Program-made: the position numbers and the translations under genes | Shown here: positions 62,467 to 64,000 of the stretch, piece after piece | Layout: every line of letters begins with the position of its first letter | Position numbering within the stretch: position 1 is the first letter of the stretch | From: Scleromatobacter sp038243995 | GTDB taxonomy: Bacteria > Pseudomonadota > Gammaproteobacteria > Burkholderiales > Burkholderiaceae_C | Length of the DNA stretch: 64,000 nucleotides | Assembly (NCBI GenBank): GCA_038243995.1 | Contig: JBBRTV010000024.1 | Span: 1-64,000 of the forward strand | Reading direction: 5' to 3' | The notes under the pieces: generated by a model | Seen by the model: the letters and a program-made list of their open reading frames with translations, nothing else | Database searches by the model: none | What the model was told of the DNA's origin: nothing

Positions 62467-63696
62467 TCAGGCCTTTGCCTTGTCCCTGTACTTTCCCAAC
62501 TCGATCTTCGCGATGCTGTTGCGGTGCACTTCGTCCGGGCCGTCGGCGAAGCGCAGCGTGCGCGCCAGCGTGTAGAAGTAGGCCAGGGGCACGTCGTCCG
62601 ACATGCCCATGGCGCCGAAGACCTGGATCGCCCAGTCGATCACCTGGCAGGCCATCTGCGGCGCGACGACCTTGATCATCGAGATCTCGGCCTTGGCGGA
62701 CTTGTTGCCGGCGACATCCATCATCCAGGCCGCTTTCAGCGTCAGCAGCCGTGCCATGTCGATCTGGCAGCGCGCCTCGGCGATGCGTTCCTGCGTGACG
62801 GTCTGCTGCGCGATGGTCTTGCCGAAGGCGACGCGCGACAGCGCGCGGCGGCACAGCAACTCGAGCGATCGCTCGGCCAGGCCGATCAGGCGCATGCAGT
62901 GGTGGATGCGTCCGGGGCCGAGGCGGCCTTGCGCGATCTCGAAGCCGCGCCCTTCGCCCAGGAGGATGTTGGAGGCCGGGACGCGCACGTCGTCGAACGC
63001 GACCTCCATGTGCCCGTGCGGCGCGTCGTCGTAGCCGAACACCGACAGCGGCCGCAGCACCTTCAGGCCCGGCGTGCCGGCGGGCACGAGGATCATCGAC
63101 TGCTGGGAGTAGGTCGGCGCCGACGGGTCGCTTTTGCCCATGAAGATGTAGATCTGGCAGCGCGGGTCGCCGGCGCCCGACGTCCACCACTTGCGGCCGT
63201 TGAGGACGTACTCGTCGCCGTCGCGGACGATGCTGGACTCGATGTTGGTCGCGTCCGACGAGGCGACGGCGGGCTCGGTCATCGCGAACGCGCTGCGGAT
63301 GCGGCCTTCGAGCAGCGGCTCGAGCCAGCGCTGCTGGTGTTCGGGCGTGCCGTAGCGCACCAGCACTTCCATGTTGCCGGTGTCCGGGGCGGAGCAGTTG
63401 AAGACTTCGCTCGCCCACGGCGTGCGGCCCATGATCTCGGCCAGCGGTGCGTACTCCTGGTTCGACAGCCCGGCGCCGCGCTCGCTGTCGGGCAGGAACA
63501 GGTTCCACAGGCCCGCGACGCGGGCCTTGACCTTGAGTTCCTCGATCAGTTGCAGCGGCGTCCAGCGCCTGCCGGCCTGCGTGTTCGCCTCGATCTCGGC
63601 GAAGTAGCGCCCTTCGCTGGGCACGACGTTCTCGGCGATGAACGCCTGCAGGCGTGCCTGGAGTTCCTGGGTGCGGGGGGAGTAGCTGAAGTCCAT
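62467..63696 (-). CDS. Acyl-CoA dehydrogenase (ACAD10/11-like)
   Basis: 409 residues from ATG 63696; the frame continues upstream but without a family-like start. FAD-binding acyl-CoA dehydrogenase: AFAMTEPAVASSDATNIESSI, VLNGRKWWTSGAGDPRCQIYIFMG, GRIHHCMRLIGLAERSLELLCRRALSRVAFGKTIAQ, and the C-terminal QVFGAMGMSDDVPLAYFYTLARTLRFADGPDEVHR. The gene just upstream on the same strand ends in a phosphotransferase sequence, so the pair matches the two halves of vertebrate ACAD10/11 and the bacterial LvaA/LvaC pair for 4-hydroxyacyl-CoA breakdown. Substrate is inferred. Confidence 0.9.
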   Translation of the reverse strand: MDFSYSPRTQELQARLQAFIAENVVPSEGRYFAEIEANTQAGRRWTPLQLIEELKVKARVAGLWNLFLPDSERGAGLSNQEYAPLAEIMGRTPWASEVFNCSAPDTGNMEVLVRYGTPEHQQRWLEPLLEGRIRSAFAMTEPAVASSDATNIESSIVRDGDEYVLNGRKWWTSGAGDPRCQIYIFMGKSDPSAPTYSQQSMILVPAGTPGLKVLRPLSVFGYDDAPHGHMEVAFDDVRVPASNILLGEGRGFEIAQGRLGPGRIHHCMRLIGLAERSLELLCRRALSRVAFGKTIAQQTVTQERIAEARCQIDMARLLTLKAAWMMDVAGNKSAKAEISMIKVVAPQMACQVIDWAIQVFGAMGMSDDVPLAYFYTLARTLRFADGPDEVHRNSIAKIELGKYRDKAKA

Positions 63697-63820
63697 GGTG
63701 TGTCCTGACGTGAAGTGCGCCTGGCCAGACATCGGGTGGGGCCCTGGGCGCGAAGGTGGCTGCACGCACCGGTCGCCGTCGCCTTCCGGGGCGCTGCGAC
63801 GATGGGCGCGCGAGGTCTCG

Positions 63821-63864
63821 GAAGCCGTGGATGAATCCGGCATGTCGGATTCATCCACGGTTTC
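63821..63864 (-). terminator. Long inverted repeat between phosphotransferase and dehydrogenase
   Basis: A 15-base perfect inverted repeat (CCGTGGATGAATCCG at 63825-63839 and its complement at 63846-63860) with a 6-base loop, extended to 19 pairs with one G-T pair. It starts immediately after the phosphotransferase stop on the minus strand. No T-run; probably a terminator or mRNA-processing stem between the two genes. Confidence 0.55.
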
Positions 63865-64000
63865 TCAGGTCTTGCGTGCGAATTGCCAGGCGAGTTCCGC
63901 GAGCGGCCGCGCGCCTGCGCCCGTCGCGCGGGCCTGGGCGCTCGCGGCGGTGCCATCGACGACGCGGCGCGCGATGCCCTGCAGGATGGCGGCGAGGCGG
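63865..64000 (-). CDS. Phosphotransferase (APH-family), C-terminal end (partial)
   Basis: The frame runs off the right edge; the last ~44 codons before TGA (63867-63865) are visible and read LAAILQGIARRVVDGTAASAQARATGAGARPLAELAWQFARKT. This is the usual C-terminus of the aminoglycoside-phosphotransferase-like family encoded next to ACAD10/11-like dehydrogenases. It likely phosphorylates a hydroxyacyl substrate rather than an antibiotic. Confidence 0.7.
   Translation of the reverse strand, partial: RLAAILQGIARRVVDGTAASAQARATGAGARPLAELAWQFARKT

Overview
The window is very GC-rich, densely packed and bacterial. Gene content points to a betaproteobacterium, most likely Burkholderiales: a Variovorax/Burkholderia-type selenoneine (sen) cluster, an arsRBCH-type island, a YfcG-like glutathione transferase and a paired aminoglycoside-phosphotransferase-like/acyl-CoA dehydrogenase locus. 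This placement is inference; there is no rRNA gene. No insertion sequence, CRISPR array or phage integrase was seen.

Layout. (1) 1-723: the end of a TolC-type outer-membrane protein and a small His-rich exported protein. (2) 754-2406: a nine-haem exported cytochrome c. (3) 2701-5997: selenoneine biosynthesis, with senA divergent from senB-senC. (4) 6104-8696: arsenic resistance (arsR, acr3, arsC, arsH), followed by a VOC-fold gene. (5) 9387-18543: a MacB-like tripartite exporter (adaptor, ATPase, TolC, two separate FtsX-type permeases) followed by an NtrC-type regulator and its histidine kinase. A textbook sigma-54 promoter and TGTCC-type enhancer sites lie upstream. (6) 18799-20032: small hypothetical genes, one DUF3562-like.

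(7) 20227-46754: a complete extracellular contractile injection system (eCIS, Afp/PVC/MAC family) in one minus-strand operon of 23 genes. It holds a sheath terminator, two sheaths, two tube proteins, LysM, split spike, gp25, two baseplate J-like proteins, tail protein I, an AAA+ ATPase, two proteins sharing a GNLVQG motif, a DUF4157 protein and a 1287-residue putative HExxH effector. A DUF4280 PAAR-like tip gene lies just upstream (47074-47463).

(8) 47742-57626: a Ser/Thr-phosphorylation island abutting the eCIS. It has a trypsin-like protease fused to an FHA domain, two Ser/Thr kinases, a PP2C phosphatase, a zinc-ribbon/FHA protein, a VWA/FHA membrane protein and two lipoproteins. It resembles the kinase/phosphatase/FHA pathway that controls type VI secretion, and I infer that it controls firing, assembly or release of this eCIS. 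(9) 58324-64000: a secreted protein, a universal stress protein, a broken PIN-domain gene, tRNA-Arg(UCU), a glutathione transferase, a hypothetical gene, an acyl-CoA dehydrogenase and the end of a phosphotransferase.

The most interesting block is 20-58 kb: an eCIS next to a dedicated phosphorylation pathway, with an unusual coiled-coil sheath insertion, a possible amyloid-like pairing motif and a candidate metalloprotease cargo. The selenoneine cluster and the sigma-54-controlled exporter are also worth attention. Many long open frames on the strand opposite the real genes are GC-driven shadows and were left out.
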